Assembly: GCA_012934845.2 (NCBI GenBank)
Contig: WNNJ02002097.1
Location: 124,001 to 188,000 of the forward strand
Length of the DNA: 64,000 bases
Direction of reading: 5' to 3'
Origin: Pomphorhynchus laevis
Taxonomy: Eukaryota > Acanthocephala > Palaeacanthocephala > Echinorhynchida > Pomphorhynchidae
Shown here piece by piece: positions 11,795 to 24,219 of the stretch. How positions within the stretch are numbered: the stretch's first letter is position 1; each line of letters begins with the position of its first letter. Both the position numbers and the translations under genes were made by a program. The notes beneath the pieces are model-generated. The model was not told where the DNA came from. It did no database searches and was given only the letters and a program-made list of their open reading frames with translations.

Positions 11795-12304
11795 TGTTAT
11801 TGTTTTTATGTTTTTGTAGATAGTGATCACTGTTTTGATCATCGGGTCACTTGTCGAAGTGACGACGCGCGACTCGACATCGTCTGCATTGGGCTTTCTG
11901 ACGCCAGATATGAGCGAACGTTCTTTGACGTTACGGTTTTCAACCATTTTGCTCCATCGTGTGCGTCTACGAGAAAAGCTGCATTTCATTTTCATGAAGC
12001 GAGAAAAAGATCAAAATACGCGGAACGTATCATCGATATCGAAAGGAGTAGATTTATGCCGCTGGTGTTCACGGCTTCTGGTGCTGCGGGACCCGACGCC
12101 ATGGTTTTGCTCAGGACAATTGCTCGATTGCGTTCATCACGTGGGAATAAAAGCTATGCTGAATGCCTGTGTGGCCTCAGAAGGTCCATAAGTTTGCTGC
12201 TGTGTCGTGCTGCCTCACATGCAATCAGAGGGTGCCGGTCGACTAGGGGTCACCCATATAGTCGTGGATCCGAACGGGTGGATGATTCTAATGTTTTAGA
12301 ATAA
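11795..12304 (+). pseudogene. C-terminal nuclease-like domain of an RT-associated mobile-element protein
   Basis: One open frame of 169 codons ending in TAA at 12302-12304, with no start codon upstream, so it is a 3' fragment. It reads DDARLDIV..., then ERTFFDVTVFNHFAPS, RKRSKYAERIIDIE, MPLVFTASGAAGPDA and a final LLLCRAASHAIRGCRSTRG. From memory, this succession (DARLDI, FFDVRVFNPFAPS, KKR-Y--RI-EVE, FTPLVFS-TGG) marks a C-terminal domain found after reverse transcriptase in an abundant group of animal retroelement proteins; the spaced D and D-V residues would suit a PD-(D/E)XK-type nuclease. TTTTTGTAG at 11811-11819 could be a splice acceptor. The segment is clearly more GC-rich than its surroundings. 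The family label is uncertain; the reading frame itself is clear. Confidence 0.55.
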
Positions 12305-12479
12305 ATAATAATAATACATAACAATGTTAAATGTATATTGGCCAATTTGAGGGAACCATATGTTGTAATTAATAATATATTAAAAAAATTAAAAAAAACT
12401 AATCATAATAATAAGATTTTATTAAAAAGAATACATGCCTTGAAAAACCGTTAGTAAATAATAAATAAAAATAATGTCA
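12305..12479. other. AT-rich gap between nuclease-like fragment and LINE E1
   Basis: AATAATAAT and poly-A runs follow the stop codon of the preceding fragment, as expected for the 3' tail of a retroelement. Nothing else is recognised. Confidence 0.5.
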
Positions 12480-15400
12480 AAACTTCCTTCTTTCTTCAAC
12501 GTTCCATGTGTTCTAGCCTTCCATCATTACGGCCACAGGTCAGGTGGGATCTGAGCCCCACAGCCAATCCAACAAGCCGTTATTCGACTGAACCACAAGG
12601 GGTCTTTCACCCAACCCCCGAAGAGTCCAATCGGGACACACTATGCTGAATGAACGAGAGACGAAGAGCTTGAGAAACCTTAGCCTTTGCTCTAAGGGAC
12701 GTTCTCTAGAAAAGAAAACTAATCGCGAGATAGCCCAAGTGCCTTAGAGGAGCACCTGAGTTTCCCTTTCAATGACAGATGCTGGGCCCGTTTCAGGGCC
12801 CACGTAGCTCTCTTCAGGATACGTTTAAGTATATTCAGGTCGGCTTTCGCCGACCAATTCACTGTAACGGTGGACCCCAGGTAATTGCTCGACTCGTGAA
12901 GACAGGGAATGGTTGATTAGTCAAAATGAAGGAGAGCGCAGAGAGTGCTAATCTCTTAAGTTTTTGCTTTGTTGAAGGGGCGCCATAAAAGACAACCACC
13001 TACGATTTCGCTGAGTTTAAAATAAGATTGGACTTAAGTAACTGGGCTTTTAATCTTAAAAAGAATCGGCTGATGTTGATACTAAGTCTTTGAACCTGCG
13101 TCCAGAGAACAGGGCTGTGGTACCATCAGCGTCTACTACTAGACTTGTTCACGTTTAAATATTTTAAAGATTTTAATGGAGGAAGCAAGATATAAGATTG
13201 GAGAAAGAGGAGAACCTTGAGGCACACCCGTAATAGGGTAGAACTGACGTGCATCAGGGTCGTCTTTATAATAGAATCGCTTGGTGTGCAGCAGTATCTC
13301 CACCCTGTTAACAATTCTCGCAGGCAACCCTAAGGACATAAGAGAAGAGATAGCAAAAGGAATTGAGATGCGGTCAAATGCAACAGAAAAATCAAGGAAA
13401 ACAAACACATCAAGTTAATCACTATTCTCCTGACAAAACTGATGCGCTTCATCTACAGCTGAATGGACCGATCGACCTTTGACGAACCCATGGAAACCTG
13501 GTAGGATTAAATTTCGCCTGCTCAGATGATCGCGGATTCTACGCGCAAGCGCTTTTTCGTAGATCGAGACGAGGGAATTTTGAATCGAAATAGGCCGTAG
13601 GTTTTTAGAACATTAGACCGGATACTTTTTTGGAATAAAAATTCGTCTACTAATGTTAATTCCAACCACATCGGATGGGGCAGATAAAAGCATTGTGACG
13701 GCCACTTCTCTTCTTTGATCGGCTGTAAAAGCTGTCAGACACGAGAAGAGAGTGGAGCGACGGATTTGGAGGTGCCCGAAAGAGGCCCCTAGGAGTTAAG
13801 AATATCTGTGACAGATAAATCTGGGACAGATATATCTGTCCTAGATTACCATATCTGTCCCATATATCATAGGACACTCCTAGAGTGTCCCAATGGCGGA
13901 ATTGGCTGAGGTGATTGAGTGGCTCTATAATTATGTAGGGATAGTGACTACTCCAAAACTTCATCAAGACTTATTTTACCAATCCAACCCAATGCCCTAT
14001 CCCTCCAACAGACAAACTTCACCTTCTTGAATATCTTCCAGAAAGAAGACTGAGCTGGATTAAGGGAAGCAATGCTTGCCCTATCCTTACCCAGTTGGAA
14101 CATATATCTAGTACTCCAATATTCTTACGAAAGAACCTGCATGGCAGAAGCAGATATATCGGGAAGACGAAGCATATACGCTAAGGTCTTGAGTTTTTTC
14201 GGAGTGGGACTGTAAACACGACCTTTATAGGTTGTCGAAAGCATCGCGGTAGCTTTCGAAGAGTGATAGGAATTAAATTCGGTTAGACACTCATTCCAAA
14301 TTCGGGGGAAGCGTTGGATGGCTGCCTGAAAGAAAGCCACTCTGATTGGATCAAAGTGGAATCTCTTTCTAAGCAGCGTATCCTCTTCTATCAGCCAGCG
14401 AATCAAGTCATGAAAGGTGGACATATGTTGACGCGACTGCTCGTACAGTAAGGTTTTAACAACCACCTATCATGGAGCAGTAATAAGTCGAGGAGTGAAT
14501 TCGATGATGTGCATTGAAAGGTGGGGGACTGTGGTTTATGAATAAGATAACCGTTCCTGACTCTGCGGAGTGATGAATTAATCCAACGACCAGTTCTGTC
14601 GATGAAGTCACCAAGTACCATGTCATAGCCGCTATCAATAATTCTATCCAGGAGGTCACGGTTCTTGTGAATCTCCCCTGAACTGATGTAGACATTGGCT
14701 AGACTGAGGCGTTTACCGTTCTTACAGGGAGAAACTACTAAGGAAAGGGGGCTGGACAATAATAGTTGAGAAGAAGGGATGATCTTAATGAGCATTTAAC
14801 TATGGTTAAAAGACCTTGAAATGATGAGGAGTGAGGTGAGGTTATGTACGGAATAAAGTGGGAACAAATGTGCTTTGCTAGAAATCGAGTATTGTCCTGG
14901 GGGAGCTAGATATACCGCGTCGCCTGAAGGACTATAACATCTGCATCTCTACCAGATAAAAGTCTAAGGGCAGAAGCTCCTCCCAAATTCCACTGAAGAA
15001 TATTCAGTGAAAAAGGCTGACGAGTACCCTGCATTGTATTAGGTCAGCTGTATGGGATTGCCTCATCCCTAGACGGAGCTAGGGGTGGAAGGGTTACCCC
15101 CTCCACAACTAGCGTCATTCAGAGTGGGCACTTGCCCACGGGCATTTTTTCATTTCCCTTAGAGACCACCTTTTATTTTAATAGTCTACCAATCTGTACC
15201 GGTGGATTAAGTGGGCCGATCCCCCTTCTTTAATATTGGTGTTGCCGCGGACTTTGGAATATGCGGCTATGCATAAAATGTCGATGTCAACACCGAAATG
15301 AGGTCATCAAGTTTTTTTGAAAGCAGATCGGATTTTATTGTCTGTAACTTTTAGCAGATCAGTGTCCGACATCCTAGTCGAAACATTAAAGAACAAGTAT

Positions 15401-16090
15401 TTCTTAACACCCGGACGTACTTTTAAACTGACCATTTCCTTATGTTTTGAAAACTGGACATCTGTGGGCTAGGTGGGGTCCCTTGCAGTTAGAGCATAAG
15501 GGGGAAGAGGCGCACCTCTCTCCCAATTCAATGCTATGCCCTACGCCACAGACTCCACAGCTGGAAGGCTGAGAACATGTAGACGACTAGTGCCCCCATG
15601 CGTGACAACGGTTTCAGTGGGGGTAGGTGTAGGAGTAAGATGAAATAAGTTCGAAGACCAAATTGAACCTTAAAAAGGGGTTCAGATTGCACTTGGAGAG
15701 GATCTCAGCCTGCTCCAACGGGGCAGATGCAAAACCGATTAACAACGGTTGATCACTTTTACCAGTAAGGGGTCTTAGTGAAGATATACCATACTTAGCA
15801 TCTAACTCAGATATTTCAACACTATCCATGTGCGTCGGTAGGTTGGTTATTTTTATGGAGGTCATAAATGGCTTAACTGTAACTGAGCCAAACATGGTCA
15901 GATTTTCATTGAAATATTTAACATACTCTCTAATGAGATCACTCGTAGAGAATGAGACTTTGATCTCAGCTTCATATGTCCGCACAGAGTTGAATACTAT
16001 TCTATTGTTGTATCTCTCTGCGAATGATTTCAGAAAAATCTTGAATAGAACATTACGAGCCTGTCTCTTTTAGTGTAATGATTACCAAAT
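12480..16090 (-). mobile_element. LINE E copy 1, I/Jockey-type, nearly full length, broken
   Basis: This copy aligns along its length with LINE E copies 2 and 3. In element order: ORF1 remains (15985-15614, frame MRTYEAEIKVSF..., and continuing to about 15,090), then ORF2 endonuclease pieces (14795-14403 with VLGDFIDRTGRW, and 14466-14125), connector, and RT (13408-13139 with FLDFSVAFDRISIPFAISSL and GVPQGSPLSPILYLA). The 3' end has the family's GATCTGAGCCCCACAGCC block. ORF2 is split by several frameshifts. A local expansion of ATATCTGTC-like units (13,803-13,865) is absent from copies 2 and 3. It is a dead copy. No clear target-site duplication was found. Confidence 0.85.
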
Positions 16091-18550
16091 TATGTAGTTT
16101 GGAGATTGGGGGAGTACTCCCGCACCCCTAGAGTCAACCAAAACGTTACTTACTTTGTCTGGAAAAACATCGAAATACCTTCTTTACCAGCAGTTCTTTA
16201 TCGATTTTCTATGAAGTTAACTGCATTTTTTGAGAACTTTGATGCTCCGACAGTTGTTCGCACGTACACAGTGATAACATATCAGATCGTATTTCATTAT
16301 TGTTGTAAATATATTTTAAAAGGTTTATTTTACCTGCCATTCACTCTTACGCTTTATATATAAGAGAGCGATTTAATTTCACTTTAAATTCTAATCATAA
16401 GTCTGTAGGATTTGTTGATAATGAAAGTGAATTAAATAGAATTTTAGTTTATAACAAAATGATGTAATAACTAAGCGGTTTTAAGGAGGGCTAGCTTATA
16501 TATTTTAAAAATATATAATATATAAATAATATACGTTTATAAATATATACCAATATCATAAGGAAATCTATAACTTTTTAGCTCCGCATATTTTTTTGTA
16601 TCATTTTTAATCTCATCGTATCATCCAATCTTATGTATTTGACTTTAACATTTTATTAAACGTCTTAACTTCTCGTTAAAATATGTTAGTTCAACATTTG
16701 TGAGCGGTCAAAACAGCCTTATGGCTATGACCTGTAGTAGTAATAATAATCTATGTACATCATATCCTTTCACAGACATTGTCATGCATGTAGAATAAAT
16801 GGCTGAAAATGTGGGCATTAATAATGTTTCAATTACTCATGAAATTATCAAACTAAGTCTCGTGTAAGTGATCTATTCTACCGAATAAAGTATATTCGTT
16901 AGAATACATCAATTATGTGAGACTTAGTTCTATAATTTTATTAGTAATTAGTTCAAAAACACATCATTGAACTAAATTTGAAATTAAACAGTGACTACCA
17001 TGTCCGCAAATGCCCGCAAGCATGTGAAGTTAGTTTTCTAAACATCAATCATCGTGACCTATAAAGATTTACTAGGTGAACTTGTGTGGATAGACTTCTC
17101 AAAATTATTAAACTGTCTAAACACAAGACTAGTTCCACACTGTATAAGACAGATATATTGTTATCCTAACTTATAACTAAAGATCTTTATATCAAAGAGA
17201 ACTTTAGGAGTACATATACAATATCTGTTTCTATAAATACATCAAGTACAAGTGAGTTTCTAATAATCATTCTTTAATATAAAAATTAATAAATTTCATA
17301 CATAAGATCATATCAGATAACTTAGTCTACGTATTTCATACGATATATAAATAAAGCTTAATAATAAATAATTACATTAGATTTTATATAATTTTATATA
17401 TAAGATTATATAATTTTAAATAATTTTTAAAAATCCTTTATAATTTTTAAAAAATAAAAAAATCTTTAAGCCGTGAATGTTATTAGTTAATATTGATAAA
17501 TTGATTTAAATTGCTTAGCTTGTATATCAGTAATGAGGCATTAGTATATCTCACTACTAAACTGATTTTAGGTATATTTAATTAAAAATTAAACATGAAA
17601 TTTAATATTTTAAGTAATAAAATAATTATTTGTAATTGAATAAAAAATTTCAAAACGATACAAATGATAACATTTAAAAATACAAAACATATTTCAAAGT
17701 GTTATTATTTCTAGTGTTTAAAATTACACACAGTAGTTAATTTTATTATACAAGATATAATTTTATATCTGACTATGAACTAATTTGAGTGAATTAAAAA
17801 TCATTTTATAATAGTATAAATAAACGCCAATAATGTAAATTTATTATTTTTTAATTCTAGTAAACAACTTCAAGATAATTAAAATCAAATATTTTTGGCG
17901 GACATTTAACATATGCTATAGATCTTAAATGAAGTAGAAAGAATTAAATCTGATGGCTGCTGTTTTGACTTCATGGTGACTAATTAATTAGTAGTGAATA
18001 CTTTGCACCATAAATTGCAAACAGAAAACCCTAAACGGCCATTATGCGACATTAATATTGCTATGCACATGGGGCTGCGAGACTTTAAGTCACGAATCTA
18101 CATACATAACCCTACTGTGTCTAATCACATCACTGCTAAGTGCACTATTCAGTTCGTTACACAAACTTAGGTAAAATAATAATTATTTAATTCTAATATT
18201 TTGGAATCTTCGTATCGTTGTGTACGACAAATAAAAAAACAAATACATACATGTTTTGATCCCTTAGAGTCTAAAAAATTTGAGTATTTATAATTGTGAT
18301 AATTTTAGTCATAATGACAATTATGTTTCAACAAAATCATATTTCAATCTTAATATAGACAGTGAATAAAAATTAAAGAAGTAAATAGATTTTTTATTTA
18401 AAAAAGCAATTAGAAACACACATTTTTAAAAGCTATTTACATCATCTTTATGTGATAGTTTGAAATTCAGACTTTACTCTCTATTTCTTATATCATTTTA
18501 ACAACTATTGTTATGGTAATCTATAATACCAAACCCATAATAAAAAATAC
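16091..18550. other. AT-rich intergenic stretch, no gene seen
   Basis: No supported gene. A short phrase, AATGTGGGCATTAATAAT near 16,810, is shared with about 28,795, which hints at another ancient repeat, but I cannot define its ends. Confidence 0.5.
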
Positions 18551-18627
18551 CAATAAATATTAAACCCATAATCTTCTTCCTTTATTTTCAGAAAAAAATA
18601 ATTTTACTTTATTTGAAAAAAATTTAA

Positions 18628-18656
18628 TATTTCGATAGCGTCTGCTATCATCAGGA
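18628..18656 (-). ncRNA. Hammerhead-like core remnant
   Basis: The minus strand reads CTGATGA (18654-18648) followed by a hairpin TAGC-AGAC-GCTA, TC and GAAA (18633-18630). Boxes and order fit a hammerhead core, but the G and A of the first box can also pair with TC, so stem II would swallow part of the core. No stem I or III is evident. I take it as a remnant of a Penelope-type terminal repeat just outside repeat X. Confidence 0.3.
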
Positions 18657-18694
18657 TTACAAAAATTTGTTTTTTTAACATTTTGCAAAAGTAC

Positions 18695-18834
18695 AAGGTT
18701 TGGTCTAAATTGTAATTTGGATACAGATACAAGTTTATTAAAGCGGTTACTGTGGATATACATCCTCGGGGGTTTTGCAGACGCTACCGAGCGCGTCCTT
18801 AGGTTGCGGATAGGGGAAATTCCTTTAATAATAA
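18695..18834 (-). repeat. Repeat X copy 1, 3' part, cut off by LINE B1
   Basis: On the minus strand this reads ...GGAATTTCCCC...GAGGATGTATATCCACAG...TTTAATAAACTTGTATCTG. It matches 59,395-59,490 on the plus strand, which carries on directly from the rest of repeat X. Here the rest lies at 23,391-23,985, on the other side of LINE B1. Confidence 0.8.
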
Positions 18835-18938
18835 AACAATAATTTATTTAACGTGGCAAATGCGTGCAAAATGCACGCTTACATGACCACTAACAAACAA
18901 AAAAAGAACATCAAAGATCACAGGTAATTAGTTAATTG

Positions 18939-21829
18939 TTAAAAAAATTGGATTTGGCGTTTGAAGTACGGCATATATGTTGATTGGCGGATATGAATAG
19001 GCAGTTGATTCCACAAGAGAGAAGCAGCCACAACGAAGGAGCGGAAGCCAAAAGAGGTAGAGTAGATTGGGACATGTAAAAGAAGGGAATTACGGGAACG
19101 CAGAGCAAAATACACAGTACGATAATTGTCGAGAAAAGGAAGATTGGGAAATGAAGGGGTATGAGAAGTTATAAGGCGAAAAGCAATGATAAGAAGACGA
19201 ATTTGAACACGACAATAAATGGTAGGCCAATCAAGAGAAACAAGAGAGTGGGATGTATGATCAAAACGACGAAGACGGAGGAGAACTCGAACGGCAGCGT
19301 AGATGATGCGTTGTAAAGGAAGAAGAGTGAATTTAGGTGAGTTGGAAAATAGACTAAGACAGTAATCAAGTCTTGAGAAAAGAAGAGAAGATATGAGAGT
19401 CATACAAGAAGGGAAATCGATCAATCTACGAACTTGACGGAGGTTGCGGAGTATCAAGGTAGATGAGCGTACTTTATCACTAAGGAAAGGTTTAAGTGAA
19501 AGTCGGTTGTCGAAATGGAAGCCTAGGAAAACGAGATTATCAACGATTGGAAGAATTGTAGAATTTAATGATACGGAGGGAGGTTCGAAGCCGAGGCGTC
19601 GAGGTAGGATCCACATAATTTTGGATTTATCAGGATTCAGAGAAAGGCGAAGGGAAGAAAGATAATTGGAAATTGAGACAAGACAGTCCGAAGCGGAAAC
19701 ACTAAGATCGTGAATACGATAAACAGGTGCATGAGCATAGATGAGAATGTCATCAGCATATTGCATAACATGGAAGTTAAATTTATGAGAAATCGAAGAC
19801 AAGTCACCGAGAAGAAGAGAGAAAAGCATAGGGCCTAATACGGAGCCTTGTGGAACACCGGTCGGGATGGATGAAGGATGGGAGAGAGAAGAGTTAGAAT
19901 AGACGCGAAATGTACGGTTTGACAGATATGAAGAAAACCATGATACAGTGGGTAAAGAGAAGCCATAATCATGACGAAGGCGATGGAGAAGAATCGAGTG
20001 ATCGACGATGTCAAAAGCAAACGATAGATCAAGAGAAACTATGACACTACATAATTTATGATCGCGCGAGATGAGTAAGTCATTATAAACTTTAAGACAT
20101 GCAATTTCAGTAGAGTGATTAGAGCGAAAAGCGGCTTGGAAGGGAGGAAACAAGTTAGAGGAAAAGAGATATGTATTAACTTGCTTGAGAACGAGACGCT
20201 CAAGGAGTTTAGAGAGGGTTGGGAGAAGTGAGATTGGACGGTACGAAGATGGTAGTGAGGAGTCGAAAGATTGCTTTTTGATGATAGGACGAACAGTGGC
20301 GCATTTCCAGATGGAAGGAAATGTACGGCTACGGATGGACGAGTTGAACAATGTGGTTAGGAAGGGTGAGATAGAGGAGCAGATATTTTTAAGCAAGTGA
20401 GTTGGAATTGAGTCAAAAGGAGAGATTTTATTAGGTAATGACAGCAGAACCGAAGAAACTTCATCAGACGAAACGGGAAGAAGGTGGAATAGTTCTGGGA
20501 GGGAAGTATCTAAAGAGAAGAGTGGGTACAAGGGGGCTACGGGTAGTAGAGAACGTAAATTAGATAGCTTAGTTTGTAGATAAGAAGAAAATTCATCAGG
20601 ATTTATATAAAAGAAGTAGATGATCGTGAAAGAATTGAGTTTAAGATTTTCCAATGAGATTTAGAGTTGGAAGACGACTCGAGTTGATTTCGCCAAAAGA
20701 TAGTACGTTTAGTACGTATAAGAATAAGATGTGAACGGCGTAGAGAAAAGTAGGAATCACGGAGATTTGGAGTGAGTGAGTTGGGAGAACGTTTAAGAAA
20801 ACGATTATACACACGAAAAGAGTGACGGAGTCGACGCTTAGAAAGACTACAGTCAGAATCGAACCAGGGAGCATGGCGCAAGCGCTGAGAGCGTCGGAGT
20901 CGACTAGGCAGAAGTTTATTGATAATATGCATAAGTTCAGAATCAAACAGAATGCAGAGATCATCGGGATAGATATAGTTAAGAGGAAGTGAAAAGAGTG
21001 AAGAATTGAGTAAGGCTGTGTAGAGAATAGGGATATCGGGAAGTTTCCAGGGTCGACTCGGTGTGGATATTGGTGGAGGCGGAGATGGAGGATGGGGACG
21101 AGTAAGAGTAAGAGTGACAAGGAAATGATTGGACAAACCGGGATCAGTAATTGACAAGGAAGTATAGTCATTGAAGCAGATAGGGACAGCAATGATGTCG
21201 AGAGCACCGCTGAGAATATGAGTTGGGCTTGTTGAAAGTAATTTATAGTTAAAATCAGAAAAAAGATTAGTTAAAGTGATAGAGTTAGAGTCAGCCGGGT
21301 GATCAAGACGAATGTTAAAGTCCCCGAGAACAAAAGAAGGAGTATAAGACAAGGAACAGTGAGACATAAGATCTGCAAGTTCGGTAAAGAAGATACGTGA
21401 GGGGGCAACTGAACCTGGACGGTATACAATCACAAGTTCCAGAGGGAAAGGAGTTGATAATCTGCATATGAGTAATTCGAACGAGGTGTAACGGATGTTA
21501 ACGCATATTTTACGTAAAGACATTGGGTGACGAGCAATGCCAACTATACCGCCATGATTAAAATCAGTAGATGTATGAGAGGCAATTGGACGAGCTGATT
21601 CAACTAAAGAACAACCAGAGCGACATATACGACGAATAGCAAGATCGTCGGAGTCACAATGCCAGGATTCGGTAATGCAGAGAATATCGATAGATAATTG
21701 ATCGAAGATATCGAGAAGCATATCAGCTTTATGAAGAATATAGCGAGTGTTGAATAGACTAAGACGAAAAGTATGCTTAGGAGCGAGATCGACTAGCGAA
21801 GAAGACAAGGGGGAGAGATGAGACGCCAT
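18939..21829 (-). pseudogene. LINE B1 ORF2: apurinic-like endonuclease and reverse transcriptase
   Basis: The frame starts MASHLSPLSSSL at 21829. It encodes an exonuclease-endonuclease-phosphatase domain (LFNTR, ITESWH, VYRPGS, LGDFNIRLD, and SNHF where copy B2 has SDHF), then RT with SSYRPISLLPTLSKLLERL, VSLDLSFAFDIVDHS, TGVPQGSVLGPMLFS and MQYADDILIYAH, and the usual C-terminal region. A one-base loss near 20,640 splits the frame in two (to 20603, and 20654-18939). B2 reads through this point, which shows the break is specific to this copy. The D-to-N change in the SDH motif would also harm the nuclease. Confidence 0.85.
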
Positions 21830-23168
21830 CGAATTTTTGGCCTTGTGTGTACAACGTGAAAATTTCCATTGATTTGACGTATAGATAAGGATGACTCGCC
21901 GTTTGTTTCACGTCGATGTTTCTCAATGCGAGCTAAATTGAGCTGGGCAATATCAGAAGGGGAGCGGTCAGGAAAGATACGACTAGTAGACGAAGTGGTA
22001 AGAAGTTTAAAACGTTGGGAAAGTACCAAGGATGCATGTGAACTATGTCGGAAAACAATTTTTAGGAGTGGAGGACTGAGATGATTAGATTTAGTGGATT
22101 TGTTTAAACGGATCAAAGATACAGGAGCGATATTATTGAAGAGGGATGGATTATTATCAGGAAGAATGGTTGCTAGGATAGACCTGAAAGCAGATACATC
22201 ATCATCGAGGCGACATTGAGGAGAAGCAGATTCGGAAACCTTTAAATTAGATATGATAATGCATCGATCGCGCGAAGGAAAACGATTACGTAGTGGTGGA
22301 CGGAAAGACCTAATAGCAGTAGAGGCAGAAGAGCAGCTAAACGTGGGAATTACAGGGGTGCTAAGTGAAGATTTTAGATAGTTTGGAGCATGTGTGACAG
22401 AAGTGGAGTGTTGAATCGTTTGATCGGAGATGTTACTGGAGATGATTTTGACGGAAGGATGTAAATTATTGATAGGTGATACGGTTGGAGCATGTGTGAC
22501 AGAAGTGGATTGTTGAATAGGTTGAACGGAGATGTTACTGAAGATAATTTTGACAGAAGGATGTAAATTATTGAGAAGTGATACGGTAGAGGTAGAGTAA
22601 GGAGTACGTGAAGAGAAGAAAGAAGTATGAGATGTATTTAGATGTGGGGATGAATAGGAAAAATGAGGTACGAGATGAAGGCCTTTACTGTTTGCATTGT
22701 TAGGAAGATGAAGATTATGGGAAGTTTTATCCGTAGTTAAAGGAGGAGTGTGTGTGAGAGAAGTTTCAAGAACGGGTTTATAGATGACGAAGGAGTTAGT
22801 AAGCAAACGGATGACGACGATAGATTGGAAGATATGTTGTCGTTTGTTGATGTTCCATGTATAACAGCGGTCTGAGTCGACTGAGAGATATCAAGTTTAT
22901 TTATTGAGCACAAATCTGTTTTGTTAGCGTTCAGAACGTCTCCACCGTTTGAGTGGTCATTCTTCATTAGCTTACCTACGAGGGCAGCACAACAGAAGCC
23001 GCAGAGGAAATTCCGATTTAAAACGTTGTCCTCGTCAGTGAAAGGAATGGCAACATGAGTCCAAACGTTGCAGTTCTTGTTGTCGCATCCAATTTGCTTT
23101 TCGATGTAAGCTTCCTTGACGGACTTGAGTTGCTGGTCGACATTTTTAGTTAGCTTTCTCTTTGCCAT
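21793..23168 (-). pseudogene. LINE B1 ORF1: PHD-like zinc finger plus RRM-like nucleic-acid-binding region
   Basis: The frame starts MAKRKLTKN at 23168. Residues about 26-65 hold a PHD-like finger (CDNKNCNVWTHV...FLCGFC), as known for ORF1 of CR1-group LINEs. A frameshift at about 22,790 moves reading to the second frame (to 21793). That part has two tandem 34-residue repeats (NNLHPSVKII.SNIS...STSVTHAP), then an RRM/ORF1-type domain (RCIIISNLKVSE ... LLKIVFRHSS ... LNLARIEKHRRETNGE). In family members ORF1 binds the element RNA. The end overlaps the start of ORF2 by 37 bp. Confidence 0.8.
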
Positions 23169-23390
23169 AATAAAATGTTAATTAGTTAGTTATAATCAAG
23201 AATGTTTAAACTCCGTTAGTCTGCAAGTCGTTAGTTGTAAGTAGCGAGCGTATGTCGTCGATGGTTGTCGATGGTTGTCGATAATTGTCAAGCGGATGGT
23301 TGTCGTTAGTTGTCGTCGAAGGTTGTCGTTGGTTGTCTGGAACTGAAATCTGGAGCTGAAATTGTATGTTTATTAGAAACCAAAAATTTT

Positions 23391-23985
23391 TTAAATATAA
23401 AGGAAAGCTGTGAAATAAGCCAGATTAATGTCGAATAAACAGTCGCGGAGAATTAGCGGCAGTGTTATCGTGTTGTAGAACTGGGAAGGCTTTCAGTCTC
23501 TATAAAAAGCCGCAAATCTAAAAGGGACATCACTGTGACAAGGCGAATCCATGCTCCGTGATCTATTAAGAGCTGACACATGTTATCAGGTGGGGAAAAT
23601 GTGTTTGGTTGCACACTACATAAGGCCCACCGCCGATCACTGTGGTCCCTGGTGACAGGCCTTGACAACAGGTCGACTAATGGGAATAAATCCCGTCATA
23701 AAATCTAACATGCAAATGATAACCCAAAATTTAAATCCTACAACTAGGGCATCAAAGAAAGTACCATAGACGGGACTGAGCAGAAGCAGCGGACCCTACA
23801 ATTGAGCAGAAAAACGCGAGGAAAAAGAATAAGATTATGGATATACATCCACTTATAAGTCCGCTAAATCACAAATTCACAACTTTACAAGAAAGGAAGA
23901 CAAACAAAGAGCAAAGATGGTCAATGCCGATATGTTGATGTTGATATATGGAAGTGTGGGATATTTTAGAAAGTGGGAATAATTG
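23391..23985 (-). repeat. Repeat X copy 1, 5' part
   Basis: The minus strand matches 58,690-59,395 of the plus strand: TTATTCCCACTTT, AAGTGGATGTATATCCA, TCCGCTGCTTCTGCTCAGTCCC, GGGACCACAG-GATCGGCGGTGGGCC and so on. The shared segment is about 0.6 kb plus the part at 18,695-18,834. It has no long ORF and contains the palindrome GTGGATGTATATCCA-. It is probably a LINE 3' region or a non-autonomous relative. Confidence 0.8.
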
Positions 23986-24219
23986 GATCAATTATTAAAG
24001 AACAAAAAATATCGGAGACTGTGTTTGAATTTATGCAAAAGTACAATCATTAATGTGCCCCGCATGTTTACTTAAAAAGAAAAAATACCGAAAACAAAAC
24101 ATGCATACAACATAAATTGAACCACACACATTTTAAATGGCAAATTTTCAACAACAACGATTTTACAAAAAATTAAATACAGGATAGCTAGGTTATATAA
24201 CAGAAAGCATAAAAGGTTA

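Larger units (their letters stand above)
18835..23390 (-). mobile_element. LINE B copy 1, CR1/L2-like, full length with few breaks
   Basis: A complete-length element of about 4.55 kb with a 5' leader rich in ACAACC/CGACAA repeats (23,230-23,340), ORF1, ORF2 and a 3' end carrying a hairpin (GCGTGCA/TGCACGC near 18,860-18,880) followed by ACGTTAAATAAATT. It sits inside repeat X: the sequence on both sides joins into the uninterrupted copy at 59,385-59,400. Candidate target duplication is TTATATTTAAA against TTATTATTAAA. Only two or three single-base shifts separate it from an open copy, so it is young. Confidence 0.88.

Noticed and set aside
11777-12191. ORFs of 72 and 122 residues overlapping the nuclease-like fragment
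   Set aside because: They are other frames of the conserved frame at 11,795-12,304, which alone shows family motifs.
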